This document shows positions 31,478 through 40,108 of a DNA stretch of 64,000 nt, piece by piece. The notes beneath the pieces are model-generated. The model had not been told where the DNA came from. It worked only from the letters and a program-made list of their open reading frames with translations, and did not search any database. The DNA comes from Burkholderiales bacterium. GTDB taxonomy: Bacteria; Pseudomonadota; Gammaproteobacteria; Burkholderiales; Burkholderiaceae_C. The stretch covers positions 28,851 through 92,850 of the forward strand of contig CANGHK010000015.1 of assembly GCA_947453625.1 (NCBI GenBank). The letters are read 5' to 3'. A program made the position numbers and the translations under genes. Position 1 is the first letter of the stretch. Each line of letters starts with the position of its first letter.

Positions 31478-31929
31478 CTGCCGCCGCCGTGCTCGACATC
31501 CACCGCATCCTCAAGTTGCTGCCGCACCGCTACCCCTTCCTGCTGGTCGACCGGGTGATCGAGTTCGAGCGCGACAAGCGCATCAAGGCGCTGAAGAACG
31601 TCACGATCAACGAGCCCTTCTTCACCGGCCACTTTCCGCAGCGCCCGGTGATGCCGGGCGTGATGATGCTCGAGGCGCTGGCGCAGGCCGCTGCGCTGCT
31701 GTCCTTCGAGTCGCTGGGCGATGCACCCGATGAGAACACAGTGGTCTATTTCCTGGGCATAGACGGCGCGCGCTTCAAGCGCGTGGTCGAGCCCGGCGAC
31801 CAGTTGATCCTGGAGGCCAGCCTGGTGCGCGCCAAGGCCGGCATCTACAAGTACCAGACCCGCGCCAGCGTGGACGGCCAGACGGCGGTCGAGGCTGAAC
31901 TGATGTGCACGATGCGCAAGGTCAGTTGA
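31474..31929 (+). CDS. fabZ: 3-hydroxyacyl-ACP dehydratase FabZ
   Basis: FabZ dehydrates 3-hydroxyacyl-ACP in fatty acid elongation and so competes with LpxA/LpxD for hydroxyacyl-ACP. The 151-residue hotdog-fold protein has [13 protein letters not shown], the catalytic His in [14 protein letters not shown] and the catalytic Glu in MMLEALAQ. It overlaps lpxD by 4 bp, which argues for balanced coupled translation. Confidence 0.96.
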   Translation: MTAAAVLDIHRILKLLPHRYPFLLVDRVIEFERDKRIKALKNVTINEPFFTGHFPQRPVMPGVMMLEALAQAAALLSFESLGDAPDENTVVYFLGIDGARFKRVVEPGDQLILEASLVRAKAGIYKYQTRASVDGQTAVEAELMCTMRKVS

Positions 31930-31945
31930 AGCAGGAGCGGCCGGC

Positions 31946-32734
31946 ATGACGCAGATCCACAGCACCGCCCTGGTCGACCCCCAGGCCGAACTGGCCGACG
32001 ACGTCACGGTCGGACCTTATGCCGTGATAGGCGCCAACGTGCGCATAGGCGCCGGCAGCAGCATAGGCGCGCACTGCGTGGTCGAAGGCCACACCACGAT
32101 AGGCCGCGACAACCGCATCTTCCAGTTCGTCTCGGTCGGCGCCGCGCCGCAGGACAAGAAATATGCCGACGAGCCCACGCGGCTGACGCTGGGCGACGGC
32201 AACACCATCCGCGAGTTCGTGACGATCAACACCGGCACGGTGCAGGACGGCGGGCTGACCTCGCTGGGCGACGACAACTGGATCATGGCTTATGTCCATG
32301 TGGCGCACGATTGCCGCATCGGCAACCACACCATCATCGCCAACGCCACCCAGTTGGGCGGCCATGTCCACCTGGGCGACTGGGCGTTCCTCGGCGGGCT
32401 GTCGGGTGTGCACCAGTTCGTTCGCGTCGGCGCGCATGCGATGACCGGTTTCCAGACCCGGCTGTCGCAAGACCTGCCGCCCTATGTCACCGCCGCCGGC
32501 AACCCGGCCGCGGCCACCGGCATCAACGCCGAAGGCCTGCGCCGGCGCGGCTTCTCGGCCGAGCGCATCGCGCAGGTCAAGCAGATGCACCGGCTGCTCT
32601 ACCGCCAGGGCCTGACGCTGGCCGACGGCGTCAAGGCGATAGCTGCGCTGCGTGGCCAGTTGGACGGCAGCGAGGCCGACATCGCGCTGCTGCTCGATTT
32701 CCTGGCCCAGGCCGAGCGCGGCATCGTCCGCTAG
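31946..32734 (+). CDS. lpxA: UDP-N-acetylglucosamine acyltransferase
   Basis: LpxA performs the first acylation of lipid A synthesis. The 262-residue protein is a hexapeptide-repeat beta helix ([19 protein letters not shown]), with the active-site His within [14 protein letters not shown] and a C-terminal helical domain ([18 protein letters not shown]). Five ATA codons in its first 55 codons each precede a GGC glycine codon, an unusual codon pattern also seen in lpxD. Confidence 0.96.
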   Translation: MTQIHSTALVDPQAELADDVTVGPYAVIGANVRIGAGSSIGAHCVVEGHTTIGRDNRIFQFVSVGAAPQDKKYADEPTRLTLGDGNTIREFVTINTGTVQDGGLTSLGDDNWIMAYVHVAHDCRIGNHTIIANATQLGGHVHLGDWAFLGGLSGVHQFVRVGAHAMTGFQTRLSQDLPPYVTAAGNPAAATGINAEGLRRRGFSAERIAQVKQMHRLLYRQGLTLADGVKAIAALRGQLDGSEADIALLLDFLAQAERGIVR

Positions 32735-32741
32735 TCGCCAG

Positions 32742-33890
32742 ATGCCGAATGAGCCGCTGCGGCTGGCGCTGGTCGCCGGCGAAGCCTCGGGCGACCTGCT
32801 CGGCGGCCTGCTGCTGCAGGGCCTGAAAGCGCGTTGGCCGGCGCTGCAGGCTGCCGGCATCGGCGGCCCCAGGCTGGCGGCCCAGGGCTTCGACGCATGG
32901 TGGCCGCATGAGCGGCTGTCGGTGTTCGGCTATGTCGATGCGCTGGGCCGGTTGCCAGAGTTGCTGCGCATCCGCCGCCAACTCGGCGATCGCCTGCTGC
33001 GCGAGCGGCCCGCGGGCTTCGTCGGCATCGACGCGCCCGATTTCAACTTCGGCCTGGAAACCCGGTTGCGCGAGGGCGGCATCAAGACCATCCACTTCGT
33101 CTGCCCGTCGATCTGGGCCTGGCGCGGCGAGCGGGTGGCCAAACTGGCGCACGCCGCCGACCATGTGCTGTGCCTGTTTCCGTTCGAGCCGGCCATGCTG
33201 CAGGCTCAGGGCATCGCCGCCACCTTCGTCGGCCACCCGCTGGCCGACGCGATCCCGCTGATTCCGCCTAGTGCGGCGGCGCGGGCCGCACTCGGGCTGG
33301 CCGAGTCCGACTGCGTGGTGGCCTTGTTGCCCGGCAGTCGGCGCAGCGAGATCGTCCACATCGCGCCGCGCATCCTGGCGGCGGCCGCGTTGATGCAGCG
33401 TCAGCGGGCTGGCCTGCGCTTCGTGATGCCGGTGGTGCCGGGCTTGCAGAGTCTGGTCGAGCCCCTGCTGGCCCGCCACGCGCCCGGTCTCGCGATAGCC
33501 CTGCTGGCTGGCCGCTCGCACGAGGCGCTGGCCGCCTGCGACGTCACGCTGATCGCCAGCGGCACTGCCACGCTGGAGGCGGCGCTGTTCAAGCGGCCCA
33601 TGGTCATCACCTACCACCTGGCCTGGCTGAACTGGCAGCGCATGAAGCGCATGCGTTACCAGCCCTGGTTCGGCCTGCCCAACATCCTGAGCGGCGAGTT
33701 CGTCGTGCCTGAACTGATCCAGGACGCGGCCACGCCCGAGGCGCTGGCGCGCGAGGCGCTGGCCTGGCTGGACGACGCGCCGCGCGTCGCCGCCCTGCAA
33801 CACCGCTTCACGGCGCTGCACCACAGCCTGCGCCAGAACACCGCGCAGAAAGCCACCGATGCGATCGCCCAAGTCCTCCAGATTGCTTGA
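32742..33890 (+). CDS. lpxB: Lipid-A-disaccharide synthase
   Basis: LpxB is a GT19 glycosyltransferase that joins lipid X and UDP-diacylglucosamine. The 382-residue product has [20 protein letters not shown] at the N-terminus, [34 protein letters not shown] and [19 protein letters not shown]. The ATG at 32742 lies 8 bp after lpxA. The 3' end overlaps rnhB by 32 bp in another frame. Confidence 0.96.
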   Translation: MPNEPLRLALVAGEASGDLLGGLLLQGLKARWPALQAAGIGGPRLAAQGFDAWWPHERLSVFGYVDALGRLPELLRIRRQLGDRLLRERPAGFVGIDAPDFNFGLETRLREGGIKTIHFVCPSIWAWRGERVAKLAHAADHVLCLFPFEPAMLQAQGIAATFVGHPLADAIPLIPPSAAARAALGLAESDCVVALLPGSRRSEIVHIAPRILAAAALMQRQRAGLRFVMPVVPGLQSLVEPLLARHAPGLAIALLAGRSHEALAACDVTLIASGTATLEAALFKRPMVITYHLAWLNWQRMKRMRYQPWFGLPNILSGEFVVPELIQDAATPEALAREALAWLDDAPRVAALQHRFTALHHSLRQNTAQKATDAIAQVLQIA

Positions 33891-34515
33891 GCAACTCGGC
33901 CTGGGCTGGGACACGCCCGGCCTGATCGCCGGCGTCGACGAGGCCGGCCGCGGCCCGCTGGCCGGCCCGGTGGTGGCCGCCGCGGTGATCCTGGACGAGC
34001 GCCAACCGGTGCGCGGCCTGGGCGACTCCAAGACGATCAGCCCGCGCCGGCGCGAGCGTCTGTTCGACGAGATCCGCGCCAAGGCCCTGGCCTGCTGCAT
34101 CGCCGAGGCCAGCGTCGAGGAGATCGACCGCCTCAACATCCTGCAGGCCACGCTGCTGGCGATGCGTCGCGCGGTCGGAGGCCTGCGCCTGTTGCCGCAG
34201 CGGGTGCTGGTCGACGGCAACCGGCTGCCGCTGCTGGCGATGCCGGCCGCGGCCATCGTCAGGGGGGACGCCAAGGTGCCGGCGATCTCGGCCGCGTCCA
34301 TCCTGGCCAAGGTCTACCGCGACCGGCTGTGCCTGGCCATGGACTTGGCCCATCCGGTCTACGGCTTTGCCCGGCACAAGGGCTACCCCACGGCCGACCA
34401 TCTGGCGGCCTTGCGCGCGCATGGCGCCTGCCCGCTGCACCGCAGCAGCTACGCCCCGGTGCGGGCGGTGCTGCTGCAGGCTGCGCTGGCACGGACCGCC
34501 GGCGACGCCGAATGA
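33859..34515 (+). CDS. rnhB: Ribonuclease HII
   Basis: RNase HII removes ribonucleotides from DNA and RNA in hybrids. The 218-residue protein contains the type 2 signature [20 protein letters not shown] with the DEAGRG catalytic residues, [20 protein letters not shown] and [12 protein letters not shown]. It overlaps lpxB by 32 bp and its stop overlaps the next methyltransferase by ATGA, so this is the tail of the lipid A operon. Confidence 0.95.
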   Translation: MRSPKSSRLLEQLGLGWDTPGLIAGVDEAGRGPLAGPVVAAAVILDERQPVRGLGDSKTISPRRRERLFDEIRAKALACCIAEASVEEIDRLNILQATLLAMRRAVGGLRLLPQRVLVDGNRLPLLAMPAAAIVRGDAKVPAISAASILAKVYRDRLCLAMDLAHPVYGFARHKGYPTADHLAALRAHGACPLHRSSYAPVRAVLLQAALARTAGDAE

Positions 34516-35291
34516 CCGAGCCGGTCTTCGTCAGCGCGCGCGACAACCCGCTGCTGGTCAAGCTGCGCAAGCTGGCGCGCGACCCCGCCGCCTACCGCAA
34601 ACTGGCCACCGTCTGGCTGGAAGGCGAGCACCTGTGTTCGGCGCTGCGCCAGCGCGGCCAGCGGCCCGAGCAGGCCGTGCTGACCGAGAGCGCCTGGGCC
34701 GATCCGGCGCTGCGCGCGCTGGCCCAATGGGCGCCGCGCTGCGCGCTGCTGCCCGATGCGCTGTTCGAGGGCTTGAGCGCGCTGGAGTCACCGGCCCGTC
34801 TGGGCTTCGTGCTGCGCCTGCCGGTCGCGCCGGCGATGGACCCCGTCGCTGCCAGCGTGGTGCTCGACCGGGTGCAGGATGCCGGCAATGTCGGCAGCAT
34901 CCTGCGCAGCGCGGCGGCCTTCGGCTTCGGCCAGGTGCTCGCGATCAAGGGCACGGCCGCGCTCTGGTCGCCCAAGGTCTTGCGCGCCGGCATGGGCGCG
35001 CATTTCGGCCTGCGCCTGGTCGAAGGCCTGCGGCCCGAGGACCTGGCGGCGCTCACCGTGCCGATGCTGGGCACCTCGCTGGCCACCGACCGGTGGCTGC
35101 ACCGCGCCGCGCTGCCGCAGCCCTGCGCCTGGGTGCTGGGCCACGAAGGCCAGGGCGTGTCGCCCGACCTGCTGGCGCGCTGCGCCCAGGTGCTGCGTAT
35201 CCCGCAACCGGGCGGCGAGGAGTCGCTCAACGTCGCGGCCGCGGCCGCGGTGTGCCTGTACGAATCGATGCGGCGCGGCGACGGCGCTTGA
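34512..35291 (+). CDS. SpoU/TrmH-family RNA 2'-O-methyltransferase
   Basis: This SPOUT-class enzyme (259 residues) methylates a ribose 2'-OH in rRNA or tRNA with SAM. The three motifs are [29 protein letters not shown] and [18 protein letters not shown]; an N-terminal substrate-binding domain ([20 protein letters not shown]) precedes them. The target nucleotide is not predictable here; it resembles RlmB/TsnR-type proteins. It overlaps rnhB by 4 bp and is the last gene of the rightward block that began at rpsB. Confidence 0.9.
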   Translation: MTEPVFVSARDNPLLVKLRKLARDPAAYRKLATVWLEGEHLCSALRQRGQRPEQAVLTESAWADPALRALAQWAPRCALLPDALFEGLSALESPARLGFVLRLPVAPAMDPVAASVVLDRVQDAGNVGSILRSAAAFGFGQVLAIKGTAALWSPKVLRAGMGAHFGLRLVEGLRPEDLAALTVPMLGTSLATDRWLHRAALPQPCAWVLGHEGQGVSPDLLARCAQVLRIPQPGGEESLNVAAAAAVCLYESMRRGDGA

Positions 35292-35333
35292 CGCCGCCCG
35301 AGCGGCTAGACCCTCCGCCGCGCCTCCCGCGCT

Positions 35334-36125
35334 TCAGCCGCCGGGCTGGGCCGTCTTGCGCAGCGTGGGCAGGCCCACGCCGGCCGCGTCGAAGCCCCCG
35401 TCGACCGCCAGCACCTGGCCGTTGACATAGCTGGCCGCCGCGCTGCACAGGAAACCCACCGCGCTGGCGATCTCGTCGGTCGTGCCGTAGCGCTCGAGCG
35501 GGATCACGTCGTGGTAGTCGGAGCGTATCGCCACGCTGTGCACCAGCTTGGCCATCTCGGTGTCGACCGGGCCGGGCGCGATCGCGTTGACGCGTATGCC
35601 CACGGTGCCCAGTTCGGTCGCCTGCTGCTTGGTCAGGTGGATCAGCGCGGCCTTGCTGGTGCCGTAGGCCACCCGCAGCGTGCTGGCGCGCAGGCCCGAG
35701 ATCGACGCGATGTTGACCACGCTGCCGCCGCCGGTCTTCAACATCACCGGCGCGATCGCCTGGGTGCACAGGAACGGGCCGTTCAGGTTGGTCGCCAGCA
35801 CGGTCTGCCACTCGGCGAAGCTGGTCTGGCCTATCGGCTTGAACACCGCCACGCCGGCGTTGTTGACGAGTGCGTCGATGCGGCCGAAAAAGCCCTCAGT
35901 CTGGACTGTGGCGGCGGCCACCTGGTCGGGCTGCGACACATCGCAGACGATCGCCAGCACCCGCGACGCATCGTCCAGCGCGGCCTCGGTGGCGCGCAGC
36001 GTGGTCGCGTCGATGTCCCACAGCGCGACGCGGTGGCCATGGGCCAGGAACCATTGCGCCACGGCCAGGCCGATGCCGCGTGCGCCGCCGGTGACCACTG
36101 CGACCGGGGAGGGGAATGCCGTCAT
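35334..36125 (-). CDS. Short-chain dehydrogenase/reductase
   Basis: This classical SDR (263 residues) has the NAD(P) loop TGGARGIG, NNAGV, the catalytic Ser in NIASIS and the YGTSK (YxxxK) pair, ending in the typical VDGGFD. Asp at the end of beta strand 2 (ALWDIDA) suggests NAD rather than NADP. It is transcribed away from a thiolase, CoA-ligase and TRAP cluster 98 bp to the right and could provide the 3-hydroxyacyl dehydrogenase or alcohol oxidation step of the same pathway; that link is inference. Confidence 0.88.
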   Translation of the reverse strand: MTAFPSPVAVVTGGARGIGLAVAQWFLAHGHRVALWDIDATTLRATEAALDDASRVLAIVCDVSQPDQVAAATVQTEGFFGRIDALVNNAGVAVFKPIGQTSFAEWQTVLATNLNGPFLCTQAIAPVMLKTGGGSVVNIASISGLRASTLRVAYGTSKAALIHLTKQQATELGTVGIRVNAIAPGPVDTEMAKLVHSVAIRSDYHDVIPLERYGTTDEIASAVGFLCSAAASYVNGQVLAVDGGFDAAGVGLPTLRKTAQPGG

Positions 36126-36223
36126 GAAGTCTCCAGAACTTTGAAAATCGAGGGGCCGTCAGTCTATGTCGGCGACACTCGGGATCTGGCGTCAATCGCC
36201 GCCGCCTCAGGAAACTCACCACC

Positions 36224-37393
36224 ATGTCAAATCCGCACATCATCGGCTGGGGCCATACCCCGTTCGGCAAGCTCGACGCCCTCGATGCCGAGCAACTGTT
36301 CCGCGACGCCGCGCTGCAGGCCATCGCCAGCGCCGGCCTGGAGCCCAGCGACATCGACGGCGTGTTCGTCGGCCATTTCAACGGCGGCTTCCTGCGCCAG
36401 GATTTCAGCGGCTCGCTCGCCGCGCTGGCGATCCCCGAACTGCGCCACACCCCGTCGGTGCGGCTGGAGAACGCCTGCGCCACCGGATCGGCGGCGATCT
36501 GGGGCGCGCTCGACGCGCTCGGCAGCGGCCGCTTGAAGCGGGTGCTGGTGGTGGGTTTCGAGAAGATGAATACCTTGCCCAACGCCCAGATCGGCGAGGT
36601 GCTGCTGCGCTGCTCCTACGTCAAGGAGGAGGGCGACACGCCGGGCGGCTTCGCCGGGGTGTTTGGCCAGATCGCCGCCGGCTACTTCGAGCGCTTTGGC
36701 GACCAGAGCGACGCGCTGGCGGCGATCGCCGCCAAGAACCACGCCAACGGCGTGCACAACCCCTATGCCCATATGCGGCGCGACCTGGGCTTCGAGTTCT
36801 GCCGCCACCCGTCGGACAAGAACCCGTTCGTCGCCGGGCCGCTGAAGCGCTCGGATTGCTCGCTGGTGTCGGACGGCGCGGCCGCGCTGGTGCTGTCGCT
36901 GGCGCCTGTGGCCGGCGCGCAGGTACCGGCCGTGCGCTGGCGCTCGCGCGCCCAGGTCAACGAGTTCCTGCCGCTGTCGCGCCGCGACCCGACCCGCTTC
37001 GAGGGCGCCGCGCTGGCCTGGTCGCGAGGACTGGCAGACGCGAAGGCGACGCTCGACGACCTGCAGTTCGTCGAGACCCACGACTGCTTCACGATCGCCG
37101 AACTGCTGGAATACGAGGCCATGGGCCTGGCCCCGCACGGCCAGGGCGCGCGGGTGATCCTGGACGGCGTCACCCGCAAGGACGGCCGGCTGCCGGTCAA
37201 CCCCTCGGGCGGACTCAAGTCACGCGGCCACCCGATAGGCGCGACCGGTGTGTCGCAGCATGTGATGGCGGCGATGCAGCTCTCGGGCACCGCCGGTGAC
37301 ATGCAGGTGCCGAACGCCAGGCGGGGCGCGGTGTTCAACATGGGCGGTGCGGCGGTGGCCAACTACCTGAGCGTGCTGGAAGCGGTGGGCTGA
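36224..37393 (+). CDS. Thiolase-family acyltransferase (SCPx-like acetyl-CoA acetyltransferase)
   Basis: This 389-residue thiolase-fold protein has nucleophile C85 in ENACATGSAAIW, an ETHDCFTIAELLEYEAMG segment, and SGGLKSRGHPIGATG close to the C-terminus. The HDCF and NACATGS motifs place it with SCP2-type thiolases used in degradation of branched or ring-derived acyl-CoAs rather than with AtoB/FadA. The substrate is unknown. It begins 98 bp from the divergent SDR and ends 5 bp before an acyl-CoA ligase gene. Confidence 0.88.
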   Translation: MSNPHIIGWGHTPFGKLDALDAEQLFRDAALQAIASAGLEPSDIDGVFVGHFNGGFLRQDFSGSLAALAIPELRHTPSVRLENACATGSAAIWGALDALGSGRLKRVLVVGFEKMNTLPNAQIGEVLLRCSYVKEEGDTPGGFAGVFGQIAAGYFERFGDQSDALAAIAAKNHANGVHNPYAHMRRDLGFEFCRHPSDKNPFVAGPLKRSDCSLVSDGAAALVLSLAPVAGAQVPAVRWRSRAQVNEFLPLSRRDPTRFEGAALAWSRGLADAKATLDDLQFVETHDCFTIAELLEYEAMGLAPHGQGARVILDGVTRKDGRLPVNPSGGLKSRGHPIGATGVSQHVMAAMQLSGTAGDMQVPNARRGAVFNMGGAAVANYLSVLEAVG

Positions 37394-37398
37394 CTTCG

Positions 37399-39024
37399 AT
37401 GCATGCCGCACAAACCTGCAACCTGGCGCGCCTGCTCAGCCACACCGCCCGGCTGTGGCCGCAGCGCACCGCGCTGATCCACGGCGATGCCCTGACCCCC
37501 ACCCGCTGGACCTGGGCCCAGATCGATGCGCGGGTCGACGCGCTGGTGGCCGGTCTGCGCGCGCTCGGGCTCAAGAAGGGCGACCGCATCCTGCTGCAGT
37601 CGCGCAACAACCTCGCGATGTTCGAGAGCGGCTGGGCCGCCTTCCGCATGGGCTGCGTCTGGGTGCCGACCAATTTCCGGCTGGCGCCGGGCGAGGTGGC
37701 CTACCTGGGGGCGTCCAGCGGCGCGGTGGCGATGTTGGTCGAGCCGCTGTTCGCGGGCCACGCCGAGGCGGTGCGGGCCGCGTCGCCAGCGCTCCAGCAG
37801 GTGGTCTGGATCGGCGATGCGCCAGCCGGTGAACTGTCCTACGAAGGCCTGATCGCGCAACACCGGGGCGCCGCGCCGGCCGAGGCGGTGGTCGCGCACG
37901 ACGATCCGCTGTGGTTCTTCTACACCTCGGGCACCACCGGCAAGCCCAAGGCCGCGGTGCTGACCCATGGCCAGATGGCTTTCGTCGTGACCAACCACCT
38001 GGCAGACCTGATCCCCGGCACCACCGAGCAGGATGTGTCGATCGCGCTGGCGCCGCTGTCGCATGGCGCGGGCATCCACGCGCTGCTCAATGTCGCGCGC
38101 GGCGCGGCCACGGTGCTGCTGCCGAGCGAGAAGATGGACCCGGCGCTGGTCTGGCTTTTGATCGAGCGTCACCGCGTCAGCAACCTGTTCACCGTGCCCA
38201 CCATCGTCAAGTTGCTGGTCGAGCATCCGGCGGTCGATCAACACGACCATTCCTCGCTGCGCTTCATGGTCTACGCCGGCGCGCCGATGTACCGCGCCGA
38301 CCAGCGGCTGGCGCTGCAGAAACTGGGGCCGGTGCTGGTGCAGTACTTCGGCCTGGGCGAGGTGACGGGCTGCATCACCGTGCTGCCGGCGCACATGCAC
38401 TCGGCCATCGATGCCGACCCCAACGCCCATGTCGGGGCCTGCGGCCTGCCGCGCACCGGCATGGAGGTGGCGGTGCTCGACGAGCAGATGAACCCGCGGG
38501 CGGTGGGCGAGATCGGCGAGATCTGCGTGCGTGGCCCGGCGGTGTTCGCCGGCTACCACGACAACCCCGAGGCCACTGCCCGCGCGCTGCGAGGCGGCTG
38601 GTTCCACACCGGCGATCTGGGGACGCTGGACGCGCGCGGCCTGCTGTCCATCACCGGCCGCGAGTCCGACATGTACATCTCGGGCGGATCCAACGTCTAC
38701 CCGCGCGAGGCCGAGGAGGTGTTGCTGACTCATCCTGGCGTGGCCGAGGTGGCGGTGCTGGGCGTGCCCGACCGGCAATGGGGCGAGGTCGGCGTGGCCG
38801 TGGTGGTGCGCCGGGTGGGTGGCGACGCCCATGCCGACGCCGACGCCGTCAGCGCCGAGGCCTTGCTGGCCTTCCTGGACGGCAGGCTGGCCCGCTACCG
38901 TTGGCCGCGCCGGATCTTCTTCTGGGATGCGCTGCCAAAATCGGGTTACGGCAAGATCACCAAGAACGAGGTGCGTGCGCTGTTGTTCGACCGTGGCGAG
39001 GTGCAGCGCGTGAATGCTGATTGA
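37399..39024 (+). CDS. Acyl-CoA synthetase (AMP-forming)
   Basis: This 541-residue ANL-superfamily ligase activates a carboxylic acid to its CoA thioester via an acyl-AMP. The P-loop YTSGTTGKPK is at residues 175-184, the A8 region GGWFHTGDLG at 400-409, and the catalytic lysine K519 in KSGYGKITKNE. Its place between a thiolase and a TRAP receptor suggests that it activates the acid imported by that transporter. Acid specificity cannot be read from sequence. Confidence 0.92.
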   Translation: MHAAQTCNLARLLSHTARLWPQRTALIHGDALTPTRWTWAQIDARVDALVAGLRALGLKKGDRILLQSRNNLAMFESGWAAFRMGCVWVPTNFRLAPGEVAYLGASSGAVAMLVEPLFAGHAEAVRAASPALQQVVWIGDAPAGELSYEGLIAQHRGAAPAEAVVAHDDPLWFFYTSGTTGKPKAAVLTHGQMAFVVTNHLADLIPGTTEQDVSIALAPLSHGAGIHALLNVARGAATVLLPSEKMDPALVWLLIERHRVSNLFTVPTIVKLLVEHPAVDQHDHSSLRFMVYAGAPMYRADQRLALQKLGPVLVQYFGLGEVTGCITVLPAHMHSAIDADPNAHVGACGLPRTGMEVAVLDEQMNPRAVGEIGEICVRGPAVFAGYHDNPEATARALRGGWFHTGDLGTLDARGLLSITGRESDMYISGGSNVYPREAEEVLLTHPGVAEVAVLGVPDRQWGEVGVAVVVRRVGGDAHADADAVSAEALLAFLDGRLARYRWPRRIFFWDALPKSGYGKITKNEVRALLFDRGEVQRVNAD

Positions 39025-39094
39025 TGCCGATCGATGCCTGCGTCGTACTGACTGTCCTTCTCTCTCACACCCACAAACCCCCAGGAGACACCCC

Positions 39095-40108
39095 ATGACT
39101 ATTACCCGTCGCCACCTCATCGCCAGCGCCGGCGCCATCGCGCTGCCGGCACTGACCTTAGGCCAGGCCCAGGCCGCCGCCGAATTCAGCTTCAAGTACG
39201 GCAACAACCTGCCGGTCGCGCACCCGATGAACGCCCGCGCCGCCGAGATGGCCGCGGCGATCAACGCCGAGTCCAAGGGCCGGATCGACTTCCAGGTGTT
39301 CCCGAACAACCAACTCGGCAACGACACCGACATGCTGTCGCAGGTGCGCTCGGGCGCGCTCGACTTCTTCACGCTGTCGCCGCTGATCCTGGGCACCTTG
39401 GTACCGGCAGCGCAGGTCAGCGGTGTGGGCTTCGCGTTCAAGGACTACGGCCAGGTCTGGGCCGCTATGGACGGCGACCTGGGCGCCCATGTGCGCAAGC
39501 AGATCGCGGCCAGCAGCAGCCTGTTCGCGTTCGAGAAGATCTGGGACAACGGCTACCGCCAGATCACCACCGGCACCAAGCCTATCGCCACGCCCGATGA
39601 CCTGAAGGGGCTGAAGATCCGCATCCCGCCCAGCCCGTTCTGGGTGTCGATGTTCAAGGCCTTCGAGTCATCGCCGCTGACGATCAACTTCGCCGAGGTC
39701 TACTCCGCGCTGCAGACCAAGGTGGCCGACGCGCAGGAGAACCCGCTGGCCATCATCGCCACCGCCAAGCTGAACGAGGTGCAGAAGTTCTGCTCGGTCA
39801 CCAACCACATGTGGGACGGCTTCTGGTTCCTGGGCAACAAGAAGTCCTTCGACCGCCTGCCGCAGGACCTGAAGGACATCGTCAGCCGCAACATCAACGC
39901 TGCCGGCCTGAAGGAGCGCGACGACGTCAAGAAGTTGAACGACGGCCTGATCGCCGACCTGAAGGCCAAGGGCATGACCTTCAACACCACCGACGCCGAA
40001 CTGTTCCGCAACAAGCTGCGCGCAGCCGGCTTCTACGCCGAGTGGCACAAGAAGTTCGGTGAAGAAGCTTGGGGCCTGCTGGAGAAGTACACGGGCAAGC
40101 TGGTATGA
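39095..40108 (+). CDS. TRAP transporter substrate-binding protein (DctP family)
   Basis: This periplasmic receptor delivers an organic acid to a TRAP permease. The 337-residue precursor starts MTITRRHLIASAGAIALPAL and is cut after AQA near residue 27; the twin Arg makes Tat export possible. The mature part shows the DctP fold (NNLPVAHPMNARAAEMAAAI, FPNNQLGNDTDMLSQVRSG, KGLKIRIPPSPFW). CAGGAG precedes the ATG. The stop overlaps the permease gene by ATGA. Confidence 0.93.
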   Translation: MTITRRHLIASAGAIALPALTLGQAQAAAEFSFKYGNNLPVAHPMNARAAEMAAAINAESKGRIDFQVFPNNQLGNDTDMLSQVRSGALDFFTLSPLILGTLVPAAQVSGVGFAFKDYGQVWAAMDGDLGAHVRKQIAASSSLFAFEKIWDNGYRQITTGTKPIATPDDLKGLKIRIPPSPFWVSMFKAFESSPLTINFAEVYSALQTKVADAQENPLAIIATAKLNEVQKFCSVTNHMWDGFWFLGNKKSFDRLPQDLKDIVSRNINAAGLKERDDVKKLNDGLIADLKAKGMTFNTTDAELFRNKLRAAGFYAEWHKKFGEEAWGLLEKYTGKLV

